DNA of 64,000 nt from Rickettsiella endosymbiont of Miltochrista miniata. GTDB taxonomy: Bacteria; Pseudomonadota; Gammaproteobacteria; Diplorickettsiales; Diplorickettsiaceae. A program made the position numbers and the translations under genes. Location of the stretch: the NCBI RefSeq assembly GCF_964031245.1, contig NZ_OZ035017.1:1395402-1459401 (forward strand), written 5' to 3'. The notes under the pieces were generated by a model. It was not told the origin of the DNA, did not search any database, and saw only the letters and a list, made by a program, of their open reading frames with translations. This document shows positions 27,965 to 37,926 of this stretch, in pieces (position 1 is the first letter of the stretch; every line of letters begins with the position of its first letter).

Positions 27965-29779
27965 CTAAATTATAGAAAGTTTTCTCATATAATCATAATC
28001 ATCTGGTGCTTCTGCCGATTTATGGGGAAGTTTAACTTCAGGAAGGACTTTCTTATGAATAGCCATGTCATCCGTCCAAACTCGAGGCTGTTTCACATTG
28101 TAATTACTTTCAAAAAAAGGTTCAAACATGGTCTCTAACAAAAAGTGGACCATTACCGAAGGATGTAAATCATCCCAGAATATGTCTTGCTGATTGGGGA
28201 AACTTTTCTTTATTGCCAATAATACGGAAGCATAAATATCGGCAAGTTGGATTTTTTCTCCAAATTTCTTTTTATAGGCTTGTACAGCAGATTGCACTAG
28301 ATGAGTAGTCCAAGAGCTATGTTTATCTTCCATGCCAATTAATTGGCTTATTCCATCTTTTAAAGGATGTTGCTTAAGTTTTTCTTGCAACTCAATTTTT
28401 TCTTCCTTAGAAAGGGTAAAGCTTGTAACACTGGCAATCCTAGTTGAATTAATATCGTGTTCCACCAACTTTCCATTTTGGACATAATAACAACAAAATT
28501 CCGAAAGAGATCCTTTCTTTTCATTATATTCTTGATTGATTTCTTTAAGTATGATGGCATTGCCTGATGTTATTTTTTTAGAAATACATTCCTTATCTTG
28601 ATTTTTGTTTAAATAATAAACTGCGCAACCACTAGTAAACCCATAAGCTTCAGGATTTTCATCTATCTTTTCAAACACTGCAGCAGCATCAAATATTTTT
28701 ACATCTGTAGTTAATTTCGCTATAGTACCTATTTTATGAACTAAATTCTCTATTTCTTGTAAATTTTTGCTATTCCTTGCAATTTTTCCTTTTTCTTTCC
28801 CAAGTAATTTTTTTTCCGCTCTTGATAGATTAATATCAATCGATACTTCCTTGCCATTTCTTAAAATAAAGCTTTCGTTTTCGACATAATAAATCTTCTT
28901 AGTATTTCCCGAGCCCGTTATGATAATTGCTTTTTTCTTAATCTTAGTTAGATCTACATCCTCCTTTTTAGCTACCTGATAGATATCACACAATCTAAAA
29001 TCAAGATATTGGTAACTTTTAGCAAGATTTTTTAATCCTTCATTAAAGAAATGACAAGCTTCTTGGGCTTGCTTCCTTTCCTTTTTTGTTTTTTTGGAAA
29101 ATCTAGGAGTTTTGCTAAAATCAGGCAAAGTAAAAGCTAATATATTTTTAGAATAATTTGAATCATCTTTTTGTTGAGATGTCGTTAAAATTTCTATCGT
29201 TTTAGCAATTCCTTGTATGGCTCGCTCTGCTCCGCCTTTATTACAATATCCTGCAGTGACGAGATCATTAGCTCCTGCAAAAATAATACATAAATCATCT
29301 GGATTAAGTTTACTATGTTTTTCTTTTTTTAATTTTTTTGCCTCGCTTTGTATGTTAGTCAGGGCAAGACTCAGAAAAAACCCTTTTAAATATCTAAAGA
29401 AATTTAAAAATCGTTCATAATTATAGTCCATAGCACCTCCTTGCGCCCTATTTTCAGATTTGAAGAAGCCATTAATGGGAGCTAAATTAGAATTTTCTAA
29501 TGGATTATGCGATTTTCTTAAATATGTCATTTTTTTATAAAATGCATAATTCCAAACAAAACCATTGGTAAATTGTTTATGTGGTGATTTATGTAAAGTT
29601 AGGCTTAATGGGAAATGCCAGATTTTTTTTTCATACATCCCATATTTACCCCCCGGATCACTTAGGCTATCACCAAAAATCTTTACTCCAGCCACTTCAA
29701 TCTTCGATGTTATATCTTCTAGATAAGCTTTTTTAAGCAGATCAGTATAATGATGTAAAGGGATTATATAGGGATTCAT
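27965..29779 (-). CDS. Large GDSL/SGNH-family hydrolase with internal insertions, candidate effector
   Basis: The 604-residue protein has all four SGNH blocks: GDSLSDPGG (Ser38), NRAQGGAMDY (Gly114-115), FAGANDL (Asn171) and FWDDLHPS (Asp536, His539). DAAAVFEKIDENPEAYGFTSG also fits secreted GDSL lipases and acyltransferases such as Legionella PlaA/PlaC. Two extra segments (about 280-350 and 405-480) enlarge it; both carry a YYVxN...EIDIN-like pattern followed by a charged helix and look related. No N-terminal signal peptide is visible, so export would need a type IV or similar route. Lipase activity and secretion are inferred from family; the sequence proves only the fold and catalytic residues. 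Confidence 0.78.
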   Translation of the reverse strand: MNPYIIPLHHYTDLLKKAYLEDITSKIEVAGVKIFGDSLSDPGGKYGMYEKKIWHFPLSLTLHKSPHKQFTNGFVWNYAFYKKMTYLRKSHNPLENSNLAPINGFFKSENRAQGGAMDYNYERFLNFFRYLKGFFLSLALTNIQSEAKKLKKEKHSKLNPDDLCIIFAGANDLVTAGYCNKGGAERAIQGIAKTIEILTTSQQKDDSNYSKNILAFTLPDFSKTPRFSKKTKKERKQAQEACHFFNEGLKNLAKSYQYLDFRLCDIYQVAKKEDVDLTKIKKKAIIITGSGNTKKIYYVENESFILRNGKEVSIDINLSRAEKKLLGKEKGKIARNSKNLQEIENLVHKIGTIAKLTTDVKIFDAAAVFEKIDENPEAYGFTSGCAVYYLNKNQDKECISKKITSGNAIILKEINQEYNEKKGSLSEFCCYYVQNGKLVEHDINSTRIASVTSFTLSKEEKIELQEKLKQHPLKDGISQLIGMEDKHSSWTTHLVQSAVQAYKKKFGEKIQLADIYASVLLAIKKSFPNQQDIFWDDLHPSVMVHFLLETMFEPFFESNYNVKQPRVWTDDMAIHKKVLPEVKLPHKSAEAPDDYDYMRKLSII

Positions 29780-29873
29780 AATTGATTTTATTGTTATTTT
29801 CAGAAATACTTATCTATTTAAAAACAATACAAGCTAAAGATTAAGGATTTATTAAATGATAAAAATTAATAGA

Positions 29874-30806
29874 TTAATTTTTTATAAAATAATTTTTAGC
29901 GATAGCCACATCTTGAATAATTTGCTGTTTAAGTGCTTCTAGACTATCGAATTTTTTTTCATCACGTATTTTTTTTAAAAATTCTATTTCAATAAATCGG
30001 CCGTAGATATTTTGATCAAAATCGAATAAATGAACCTCTAATAAATTTTTTACACCATTCACTGTTGGACGTTTCCCACAATTGGCGATCCCCGAGAAAG
30101 AAGTTTCCGCTAAGCCATATACGTTAACTATAAATACGCCCTGCAAAGGTATAACCTGACGATGCAATCCAATATTAGCTGTCGGAAAACCAAGTAATCG
30201 TCCGCGTTGATCACCATAAATTACTCGGCCACTGAGTATAAAGGGACGACCCAGTAATAATTCTGCTAATTTAAAATCAGCGTTCCAAACGGCATTTCTT
30301 ACTCTTGAGCTACCTATACGTTCATTTTCAAATAGTACGGTTGGCGTAGAAAAAACTTTAAATCCGTATTCCTGACCTAATTTTTGCAAAAAATGGAAAT
30401 CTCCTTCACGTCCTTTGCCAAAACGAAAATCATCTCCGATTATTACGCCTTTTATACCTAATTTATCGACTAGAATTTTCTTAACAAACTCTTCTGCGCT
30501 ACATTCTGCTAAACGTTTATTAAACCGTAAGCAAAGGACTCGATCGATAGCTAAAAATTGTAAAAATTTAATTTTTTCTCGGAGTCGCATTAAGCGTGCC
30601 GGCGCTTTCTCTGGATAGAAAAATTCTTGCGGATGGGGCTCAAAAAGAATCACGCAAGTAGGTAAATTAAGTTGTTTACCGAGTTTGATTAAAGATTGGA
30701 TAACTCTTCGATGTCCTTGATGTAAACCATCGAAATTACCAATAGTCGCCACACACCCTTTATGCTTAGTTTTTATATTATGGATATTGCAAATCAGCTC
30801 TGTCAT
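29874..30806 (-). CDS. ribF: Bifunctional riboflavin kinase / FMN adenylyltransferase
   Basis: RibF converts riboflavin to FMN and FAD, completing the pathway begun by ribD, ribBA and ribH. The 310-residue protein has the nucleotidyltransferase motif ATIGNFDGLHQGHRRVI near residue 20, GVIIGDDFRFGKGREGD, and the C-terminal kinase domain with LGFPTANIGL and GVFIVNVYG. Its ATG overlaps the murJ stop by 4 bases, so it is coupled to murJ. The order murJ-ribF is common in gammaproteobacteria. Confidence 0.95.
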   Translation of the reverse strand: MTELICNIHNIKTKHKGCVATIGNFDGLHQGHRRVIQSLIKLGKQLNLPTCVILFEPHPQEFFYPEKAPARLMRLREKIKFLQFLAIDRVLCLRFNKRLAECSAEEFVKKILVDKLGIKGVIIGDDFRFGKGREGDFHFLQKLGQEYGFKVFSTPTVLFENERIGSSRVRNAVWNADFKLAELLLGRPFILSGRVIYGDQRGRLLGFPTANIGLHRQVIPLQGVFIVNVYGLAETSFSGIANCGKRPTVNGVKNLLEVHLFDFDQNIYGRFIEIEFLKKIRDEKKFDSLEALKQQIIQDVAIAKNYFIKN

Positions 30807-32335
30807 GACTGGGCTTTTAAATCATCGTAACGTAAACCACTTATCCATAGGCTAGCAATATAAATAATAATTGAAGTGATACCTAAAAAGAAAATATGTG
30901 CAAAACGTTGTTGCCAACCCCAATTTATCCAAACCGGAGTAGCGGCTGCTGCCCAGTACAAAAATAAACATAATGTACTATTAGCAAATAACAATTGTAA
31001 TACAAACTTTAGCCATCCTGATTGCCATTGAAAAACTTGGCGAGTTTGCAAACCCCACAATAACAAACCAGCATTCAACCAAGCTGATAATGAACTTGCC
31101 AAAGCTAAACCCGCGTGCTTTAGCGGAAAAATTAATATGGCATTAAAAATCATATTCGCAACTAAGGCGATAATTCCTATTCTCACGGGTGTTCTTATGT
31201 TTTGTTGTGCATAAAAAGCAGCTGCCAATACCTTAATCAGCATAAATGCTTGTAGACCGATGGAATAAGCTATCACACTACGTTGCGTCATAAAGACATC
31301 ATGGATAGTAAACTTTCCATAATGAAAAAGTGTAACTATAAGCGGCCCCGATAAAATCAACATGGTTAACGAGGCCGGGATTCCGATCAATAAATTACAA
31401 CGTAAGCCCCAGTTTAACGTGCTGGCAAATAATTCTGGTGATTTTGCTGCATGCTGGCGCGAGAGATGTGGCAAAATCACTGTCATTAAAGCCACACCAA
31501 ACACACCTAAGGGAAAATAAGCCAGTCTGTCGGAGTAATAAAGCCAAGTCACACTACCTGCGACTAAAAAAGAAGCAAAAACTGTATTAAGTAATAAACT
31601 AATTTGCCCTATTGAAGAACCAAATAAAGCCGGCAACATAAGCTTTAATACTTTTTGCACGCCAGGATCGCGCCATTTAAATTGTGGTTTTTTCAATAAT
31701 TTTAATCGATGTAGAAACGGTAATTGAAAGCCTAATTGTAGAAAACCTGCTAGCAATACACCCCATGCCTGAGCTTCAACAGGTACTTTAAAAAAACGTG
31801 TCACACCAAACGCAGTCATGATTAGGGAGATATTCAATAATGCGGGTGTAAAAGCAGGAACCCAAAATTGTCCGTAACAATTCAACGTCGCACCCACTAA
31901 TGCGGTTAATGAGATCAACATCAAATATGGAAACGTTATCCTTAACATCTCTATTGCTAATTGGAAACGGTAAGGATCTAGTCCTGGAGCAAATAAACTA
32001 ACCAAACCTTTACTTCCTAGAACACCTAGAATACAAATTCCTAATAAAATTAAGCCTAATGTACCTGCAATATGCGCAACAAATTGCTGCACTTGTTCTT
32101 GTGAACGAGTTTGCTTATATTCAGATAAAGTGGGAATAAAGGCCGTAGAGAAAGATCCTTCGGCAAATAATCCACGCATGAAATTAGGAATTTTAAACGC
32201 AATATAAAAAGCATCGACTGCTGCTGTCGCACCAAAAATTCTAGCGGCAACCATATCGCGAACAAAACCTAAAATCCGCGAAATCAACGTCATGGAAGCA
32301 ACAACAGAGGTTGATTTAAGAAGTGCCTTACTCAT
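30803..32335 (-). CDS. murJ: Lipid II flippase MurJ (MviN)
   Basis: MurJ moves lipid II across the inner membrane for peptidoglycan assembly. From the ATG at 32335 it has 510 residues and about 14 membrane segments. The N-terminus (SMTLISRILGFVRDMVAARI, then FFAEGSF-like GLFAEGSFSTAFIPTL) is diagnostic. The frame opens further upstream to 32350, but the ATG at 32335 overlaps the ruvX TGA as ATGA and starts MSKALLKS, so I chose it. It is cotranscribed with algH, ruvX and ribF. Confidence 0.95.
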   Translation of the reverse strand: MSKALLKSTSVVASMTLISRILGFVRDMVAARIFGATAAVDAFYIAFKIPNFMRGLFAEGSFSTAFIPTLSEYKQTRSQEQVQQFVAHIAGTLGLILLGICILGVLGSKGLVSLFAPGLDPYRFQLAIEMLRITFPYLMLISLTALVGATLNCYGQFWVPAFTPALLNISLIMTAFGVTRFFKVPVEAQAWGVLLAGFLQLGFQLPFLHRLKLLKKPQFKWRDPGVQKVLKLMLPALFGSSIGQISLLLNTVFASFLVAGSVTWLYYSDRLAYFPLGVFGVALMTVILPHLSRQHAAKSPELFASTLNWGLRCNLLIGIPASLTMLILSGPLIVTLFHYGKFTIHDVFMTQRSVIAYSIGLQAFMLIKVLAAAFYAQQNIRTPVRIGIIALVANMIFNAILIFPLKHAGLALASSLSAWLNAGLLLWGLQTRQVFQWQSGWLKFVLQLLFANSTLCLFLYWAAAATPVWINWGWQQRFAHIFFLGITSIIIYIASLWISGLRYDDLKAQS

Positions 32336-32751
32336 CGGTTCTCTAACCACATTTCAACGATTAATTGAGCCGCAAGACTATCGATAGATTTTTTTTTCAG
32401 GGCTTTATAGCCACCCACAGCAAAAAGACGTGAGCGCGCCTCAACGGTTGTTAACCTTTCATCAATAGGAAAAACTGGCATTTGAAAACGATCTTTTAAT
32501 TCCATTAAAAAATCTCGCGCTAAATGAGTAATCGGCTGTTCTGATCCATCCATATTTAATGGGATGCCAACTACTAAGACATCAGGGGACCAAACCTGTA
32601 ACAACTGAGCAATTTCTTTCCAGGGAGGTTCGCCATTTTTCACGTTTAAACTTGTCAAAGGTTGAGCCAAAGAAGGCGACGTTTGTCCTACCGCCACACC
32701 AATATACTTGGAACCAAAATCAAATCCTATAACGGTCTTATTCTCAGGCAT
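32332..32751 (-). CDS. ruvX: Pre-16S rRNA nuclease / Holliday junction resolvase-like protein RuvX (YqgF)
   Basis: YqgF proteins have an RNase H-like fold and process the 5' end of 16S rRNA; a resolvase role was proposed earlier. From the ATG at 32751 the protein has 139 residues, with TVIGFDFGSKYIGVAVGQ containing the first catalytic Asp, VVGIPLNMDGSEQ, IDERLTTVEAR and the final IDSLAAQLIVEMWL acidic motif. A GTG at 32757 is an alternative start. It overlaps the algH end by 8 bases and murJ by 4, typical of one operon. Confidence 0.92.
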   Translation of the reverse strand: MPENKTVIGFDFGSKYIGVAVGQTSPSLAQPLTSLNVKNGEPPWKEIAQLLQVWSPDVLVVGIPLNMDGSEQPITHLARDFLMELKDRFQMPVFPIDERLTTVEARSRLFAVGGYKALKKKSIDSLAAQLIVEMWLENR

Positions 32752-33334
32752 GACCACCCATATAAGCTAATTTAGTGACATCCACGCCTAAGTGATTCAT
32801 CGCTTTTGACCACCGTTGCTCGAAAGGAATATCAAACAATATATTAGGACTCGCAGGCAAAGTTAACCAAAAATTATTAACAATTTCTTCTTCCATTTGA
32901 CCGGCTATCCAATTTGCATAGCCTAATGAGAAAATAAACTTATCAGGCCCCTGCTGTTTCGCAATCGCGAGTAAAATATCCTTAGAGGTAGTTACGGAAA
33001 TTTCACAGCTCATTTTAAGACTAGATTGCCATTCACCCGCAGGTGCATGTATCACAAAACCACGCTCGGGATGAACAGGTCCTCCACATAATATCGGAAA
33101 ATCTGTCCCGGCAATGTCTTTAGCTGACTCCTCTGACTTGCTATTCCTGATGTCTTGTAATATTTCTGAAAGATTAACACGCAAAGATTGTAAGGGTTGA
33201 TTAATAACAATACCCACTGCTCCTTTTTCCGTATGCTCGCAAATATACACCACCGAACGATTAAAATAAGCATCCGTTAAAACGGGCATAGCCACTAAAA
33301 AGTAATTTGTAAAATAATGTGTCGTCTGTATCAT
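32744..33334 (-). CDS. algH: YqgE/AlgH family protein
   Basis: The family is widespread beside yqgF but has no settled biochemical role. From the ATG at 33334 the protein has 196 residues and reads TNYFLVAMPVLTDAYFNRSV, VYICEHTEKGAVGIVINQPL, CGGPVHPERGFVIHAP and FSLGYANWIAGQMEEEI, all family hallmarks. The frame continues upstream to 33391, but AAGG 6 bases before 33334 and comparison with the ~187-residue E. coli form favour the shorter start. It is first in the algH-ruvX-murJ-ribF operon. Confidence 0.9.
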   Translation of the reverse strand: MIQTTHYFTNYFLVAMPVLTDAYFNRSVVYICEHTEKGAVGIVINQPLQSLRVNLSEILQDIRNSKSEESAKDIAGTDFPILCGGPVHPERGFVIHAPAGEWQSSLKMSCEISVTTSKDILLAIAKQQGPDKFIFSLGYANWIAGQMEEEIVNNFWLTLPASPNILFDIPFEQRWSKAMNHLGVDVTKLAYMGGHA

Positions 33335-33524
33335 TAAACCCTTCTCGACTAAAATCTGCTCGTTAATCATAGCATCTGCTTTCCTATCCAACCTAGTTTT
33401 TAAGTTAGAAAAGAATACCTTCCTTATGTTCCCATGTTTAGGGTGCTGAGAAATATCTGCCCATCATGATACGATACTAATCGTTTTCGCGTTAAGCAAA
33501 AATTTGTATAAAGAAGAGGAATTT

Positions 33525-34010
33525 ATGAGCATTAATTTTCGAGTAGGTCATGGTTACGATGTACATGCTTTTGAAACAGGAGACTATATAACGTTGGGAG
33601 GGGTCAACATCCCTTATCGAATGGGACTTAAAGCCCACTCAGATGGTGATGTCGTCATTCATGCTCTAGTGGATGCCTTATTAGGGGCCTGTGCTTTGGG
33701 TGATATAGGTCAACATTTTCCTGATACTGATGAGCGCTGGAAGAATAAAGATAGTCGAGTGTTCCTACGAACAACTGTCCAAATGTTGGATGAAAAAAAT
33801 TGCTCTATTAATAATGTAGATATTACGATCATCGCAGAAGCACCCAAGCTTAAAGATTATTTAGCAGCAATGCGAATTAATTTAGCACAGGACATGAAAA
33901 TCGATCTGGATCAGATCAATCTAAAAGCAACTACCACAGAAAAATTGGGTTTTATTGGACGCCAGGAAGGAATCGCAGCAACTGCGATCACTCTTCTTCA
34001 AACCAGATAA
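33525..34010 (+). CDS. ispF: 2-C-methyl-D-erythritol 2,4-cyclodiphosphate synthase
   Basis: IspF makes the cyclic diphosphate of the MEP isoprenoid pathway. From the ATG at 33525 it has 161 residues: RVGHGYDVHAF with the zinc Asp-His pair, GGVNIPYRMGLKAHSDGDVVIHAL, GDIGQHFPDTDERWK and KATTTEKLGFIGRQEGIA. GAGG lies about 6 bases before this ATG; the frame opens 7 codons earlier at a TTG. Its partner ispD is 19 kb away (52979) rather than adjacent as in many relatives. tRNA-Leu lies just downstream on the other strand. Confidence 0.96.
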   Translation: MSINFRVGHGYDVHAFETGDYITLGGVNIPYRMGLKAHSDGDVVIHALVDALLGACALGDIGQHFPDTDERWKNKDSRVFLRTTVQMLDEKNCSINNVDITIIAEAPKLKDYLAAMRINLAQDMKIDLDQINLKATTTEKLGFIGRQEGIAATAITLLQTR

Positions 34011-34014
34011 TTTA

Positions 34015-34101
34015 TGGTACCGAGAGTGGGACTCGAACCCACACGATGTCACCATCACCGGATTTTGAGTCCGGCGCGTCTACCAATTCCACCATCCCGG
34101 C
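34015..34101 (-). tRNA. tRNA-Leu (anticodon CAA)
   Basis: The minus strand gives an 87-base class II tRNA with acceptor GCCGGGA/TCTCGGT (G-U at the first pair), anticodon loop CTCAAAA (anticodon CAA), a long variable arm, T-arm GTTCGAGTC and an encoded CCA. It reads UUG. Its 3' end lies 4 bases from the ispF stop, on the opposite strand. Confidence 0.95.
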
Positions 34102-34486
34102 AACAGCCGCCCAAGTATAACAAAGTATTTTTTAGGATCAATCTTTATCATAAAGACCTATAATTTAACCAGACTCGAAACTATCAAAGATTAAACCTGA
34201 TACTAAAATTTAGAAAGGTGTGAGCTTTTTGACCTAGGCTACATTTGATATCTAGAATGAATGCTTCTCTCATGTTTTAAAAATACTTTCTATCAGTACA
34301 CATTATTAATCAAAATAATAAATAAGTCTGAAATCTTATGGACTTGCAATCAAAATCTCGATCACTTATTGTTTTCTACTAAGATTTTAATAGCCGCATT
34401 ATAGTGCGCAGAATAACGTTAACTTGATCTTTTAAAAAAAGCTATCAACAATAAGGTCATGAGGAACATGATCTAAGAGGTAAATA
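34102..34486. other. Intergenic stretch upstream of the tandem MFS genes
   Basis: This 385-base AT-rich stretch holds no open frame of note and no repeat copy. It must contain the promoters of tRNA-Leu (minus) and the first MFS gene (plus). AAGAGG at 34475-34480 is the ribosome binding site of the MFS gene. No confident -35/-10 pair was found. Confidence 0.5.
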
Positions 34487-35824
34487 ATGTACAATAATGA
34501 AGCAATAATGTCACAAGATGTGCCACAATCTTTAACCACTAAGAAACAATTATTCCTCGCTTCTGTTATTTGTATACTTGCTGCCATGTTCTATATGTAC
34601 GAGTATACTTTGCAAGTATCTCCCGCGGTTATGACCAATGAATTAATGCGTGACTTAGGTCTTAATGCGGCGAGCTTAGGTACTATGGCAGCTTTTTACT
34701 ACTATTCTTATACGCCCATGCAATTACCTGCCGGTCTACTCTTTGATCGGTTTGGTCCGCGCCGTTTAATAACCTTAGCTATTTTAATATGCGCTCTAGG
34801 AGCATTCTTTTTCGGTATTACGCCAAACACGGTAATGGCTTCCTTTGGCAGGTTTTTAATGGGCATAGGCTCTTCTTTTTCATTTATAGGCGCTTTACTT
34901 CTTGTATCACGCTGGTTCCCTCCTCAATACTTTGCTTTACTGACCGGCCTCGTTCAATTAATGAGCTCAGTAGGAGCAATTGCTGGTCAGGTTCCTTTAG
35001 TAACGGCTATTAATCATTGGGGTTGGCGATCAACTATTATTTCTTTAGCTATCGTAGGTTGCTTATTAGCCTTGTTGGTATGGACGGTGGTGCGAGATAG
35101 TCCCGAAGCGGTTTCGAAAGGGCATAAATTTCAGTCCCCACCTAAAAAAAGTGAATTAAAACGACTCCAACAAGTCTGTAGTAATAAACAAACTTGGTTA
35201 ATTGCTTTGTACTCTTTTTCTATATGGGCACCTATTACTGCATTTGCTGCCTTGTGGGGTATCCCCTTTCTAGTAGCCAGTTATGGTCTTACTACAGAAT
35301 CTGCTTCTGAAGCGAGCGCAATGATTTGGTTAGGTATTGGCTTGGGTAGTCCTTTAGCGGGTTGGTTCTCTGACAAAATCAGTTCGCGATCAAAACCACT
35401 CAGCTTTTCTGCTTTATTGGGAATAATTAGTCTTACTATTGTTATATATTGCCCTCCGTTACCGTTACCTTGGCTATATCTTATTTTATTTGTCTTTGGC
35501 CTGGCCGCATCAGGACAATCATTAGCCTTTGGAGTTGTCAAAGATAATAATACTTCTTGTGTAGTCGGCACAGCTATAGGGTTTAATAATATGGCCGTTG
35601 TCGCGGGGGGAGCTCTATTTCAACCTTTGATTGGAATTTTGCTTTACGTCAATTGGGGGGGCATCATGCATAATGGCACTCCCTTTTATGGTATAGTAGA
35701 TTATCAAAAAGCGCTTTTTGTATTGCCTTTATGTTACATCATTGCGTTTTTTGTAAGTCATTTTTTGCTTCGAGAAACTTATTGCAAACCACAGTATTCC
35801 AATGAAACAGCTAGTGCTATTTAA
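34487..35824 (+). CDS. MFS transporter (first of a tandem pair)
   Basis: The 445-residue protein has about 12 membrane helices. The MFS loop 2-3 motif appears as [18 protein letters not shown], preceded by [20 protein letters not shown] and [31 protein letters not shown] is the matching loop 8-9 motif. The set resembles sugar-phosphate or organic anion carriers of Legionella and Coxiella, but the substrate cannot be told. AAGAGG 6 bases before the ATG supports this start. The adjacent gene (35860) is a close paralogue, 35 bases away. Confidence 0.87.
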   Translation: MYNNEAIMSQDVPQSLTTKKQLFLASVICILAAMFYMYEYTLQVSPAVMTNELMRDLGLNAASLGTMAAFYYYSYTPMQLPAGLLFDRFGPRRLITLAILICALGAFFFGITPNTVMASFGRFLMGIGSSFSFIGALLLVSRWFPPQYFALLTGLVQLMSSVGAIAGQVPLVTAINHWGWRSTIISLAIVGCLLALLVWTVVRDSPEAVSKGHKFQSPPKKSELKRLQQVCSNKQTWLIALYSFSIWAPITAFAALWGIPFLVASYGLTTESASEASAMIWLGIGLGSPLAGWFSDKISSRSKPLSFSALLGIISLTIVIYCPPLPLPWLYLILFVFGLAASGQSLAFGVVKDNNTSCVVGTAIGFNNMAVVAGGALFQPLIGILLYVNWGGIMHNGTPFYGIVDYQKALFVLPLCYIIAFFVSHFLLRETYCKPQYSNETASAI

Positions 35825-35859
35825 GTTTTTTACTAGCATTGCTACTTTAATTCAAGCTT

Positions 35860-37179
35860 ATGTCTAAAAATAACAATAACGATTTATCATCGCTTTCTTT
35901 AGCAAAGCAAAAACCAACTTTGCTCGCCGCTATTATCTGTATTCTTGCTTCCTGTTTTTATATGTATGAATTCATATTGCAAGTTTCGCCAGCAGTAATG
36001 ACCAATCAGTTAATTAATGACTTAGGACTTAATGCCATTACCTTAGGAACAATGGCTGCCTTTTATTACTATTCCTATACCCCCATGCAACTCCCAGCAG
36101 GGTTTTTATTTGATCGGTTTGGTCCTCGACGCTTATTAACGGTAGCAGTTCTCACTTGTGCCGTAGGGGCTTTTTTGTTTGGCGCTACCACCAATATAGC
36201 TACCGCTTCGGCGGGCCGATTTATGATGGGAATGGGTTCAGCTTTTTCATTTATAGGAACTTTAGTACTTATCTCGCGCTGGTTCCCTTCTAGATACTTT
36301 GCTTTTTTAACAGGTTTAGTTGAGTTAATGAGCTGTGTAGGAGCTATTGTTGGCGAAACACCGTTAACTATTGCTGTAGGTCATTGGGGTTGGCGACAAA
36401 CCATTATTATTTTGGGTGTAATAGGTGTTATTTTAGCCCTGTTAATTTGGCTGGTAGTTAGAGATAGTCCAGAAGTTGTTTCGAAAGGACACAAATTTCA
36501 ACCTACTTCCAAAAAAAGCATACTACAAAGCTTTCATCAAGTAGCCGCTAATAGTCAAACTTGGTTTATAGCATTATATTCTTTTATGGTATGGGCACCT
36601 ATCACCGCTTTCGCAGCCTTATGGGGCGTACCCTTTCTGGTTGTTGCCTATGGTATAAGCACTAAAGCTGCTTCTACTGCCTGCACTATGATTTGGTTAG
36701 CTATTGGGATAGGCTGCCCATTATTAGGTTGGTGGTCAGACAAGGTAAACTTACGTGGAATGCCTTTAAAGTTTGCTGCGAGTTTAGGTATTATTGGATT
36801 AATACCGGTTATTTATGTCCCACACCTTCCCTTATTTTGGCTTTATATTTGTTTATTCTTATTTGGTCTCGCCGCTTCAGGACAATCACTCGCATTCGGA
36901 GTAGTTAAAGATAATAATCACTCCAGTGTAGCAGGAACGGCCATGGGTATTAATAACATGGCTACAGTGGCTGGAGGAGCTTTATTTCAGCCGGTGATTG
37001 GTATATTTTTACATTTAAACTGGAATGGGAGCTATCATAATGGTGCTCCTTTTTATAGCGTCGAAGATTACCGAAAAGCCTTTATTGTATTACCTTTTTG
37101 CTATCTGATAGCCTTATTGATTGGGAAATTCCTAATACGGGAAACCCATTGCCAACAACAACCCGATGTCCAGGAGTAA
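35860..37179 (+). CDS. MFS transporter (second of a tandem pair)
   Basis: The 439-residue protein is a clear duplicate of its upstream neighbour. It shares long runs such as [47 protein letters not shown] and [18 protein letters not shown]. It also has about 12 membrane helices and no accessory domain. Divergence is spread along the protein, so the two may have different substrates. There is no strong ribosome binding site; translation may depend on the upstream gene. Its end overlaps rlmE by 14 bases. Confidence 0.87.
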   Translation: MSKNNNNDLSSLSLAKQKPTLLAAIICILASCFYMYEFILQVSPAVMTNQLINDLGLNAITLGTMAAFYYYSYTPMQLPAGFLFDRFGPRRLLTVAVLTCAVGAFLFGATTNIATASAGRFMMGMGSAFSFIGTLVLISRWFPSRYFAFLTGLVELMSCVGAIVGETPLTIAVGHWGWRQTIIILGVIGVILALLIWLVVRDSPEVVSKGHKFQPTSKKSILQSFHQVAANSQTWFIALYSFMVWAPITAFAALWGVPFLVVAYGISTKAASTACTMIWLAIGIGCPLLGWWSDKVNLRGMPLKFAASLGIIGLIPVIYVPHLPLFWLYICLFLFGLAASGQSLAFGVVKDNNHSSVAGTAMGINNMATVAGGALFQPVIGIFLHLNWNGSYHNGAPFYSVEDYRKAFIVLPFCYLIALLIGKFLIRETHCQQQPDVQE

Positions 37180-37792
37180 AAGCAGTCCTCGCTGGTTAAA
37201 ACAGCATTTTAGCGATCCTTATGTAAAACGCGCTCAAAAAGAAGGATTGCGTTCGCGCTCTGCGTATAAGCTACTAGAGATTCAAGAAAAAACCAAACTG
37301 ATTAAACCTGGCATGACCATCGTTGATCTTGGAGCTGCGCCTGGAGGATGGTCCCAACTTACCTCTGGAATAGTAGGGAGCACTGGAAAAGTCTATGCCT
37401 TAGATATTCTACCAATGGAGGCTTTGAACCATGTGGAGTTTCTCCAAGGAGACTTTCGAGAAGAATCTGTTATGCAACAATTCTTACAACGTGTACAATT
37501 AAAACCAATAGATCTTGTAATTTCTGATATGGCCCCCAACTTTAGTGGAATGCGCAGTGTTGACCAACCTAGATCCATTTATTTAGCTGAATTAGCTTTA
37601 GACTTTGCTCAGAAAGTATTAAAACCAAAAGGTTGTTTTATAGTAAAAACCTTTCAAGGAGAAGGATTTGAAGTTTTTCTAAAAGACTTAAGAAGCTTAT
37701 TTGCAAAGGTTACTATTCGAAAACCTTCCGCTTCCAGAGGAAGCTCTGCAGAAGTTTATTTAGTGGCTGTAGGTTATCATAAGGGAAAATAA
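37166..37792 (+). CDS. rlmE: 23S rRNA (uridine-2552 2'-O)-methyltransferase
   Basis: RlmE (FtsJ/RrmJ) methylates U2552 in the ribosomal A loop late in 50S assembly. The 208-residue protein has the SAM motif [14 protein letters not shown] (near residue 48), the K-D-K-E residues of 2'-O methyltransferases ([38 protein letters not shown]) and the basic N-terminus. It starts within the end of the MFS gene and precedes ftsH, the usual order. Confidence 0.95.
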   Translation: MSRSKSSPRWLKQHFSDPYVKRAQKEGLRSRSAYKLLEIQEKTKLIKPGMTIVDLGAAPGGWSQLTSGIVGSTGKVYALDILPMEALNHVEFLQGDFREESVMQQFLQRVQLKPIDLVISDMAPNFSGMRSVDQPRSIYLAELALDFAQKVLKPKGCFIVKTFQGEGFEVFLKDLRSLFAKVTIRKPSASRGSSAEVYLVAVGYHKGK

Positions 37793-37926
37793 ACTGCTGG
37801 ATTATTTATTAATTTAGTCCGTTTTTTGAGACTAGAGCACTGAAAAAGAGCTTAAAATAATCGAAACCCCAAAAATTTAGTATATAATGCCCTCTTTGTG
37901 AGATGAGAAATGCGAGGTAGTATAGC

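Noticed and set aside
35281-35571. 96-codon minus-strand frame opposite the first MFS gene
   Set aside because: It is antisense to conserved membrane helices and has no independent support.
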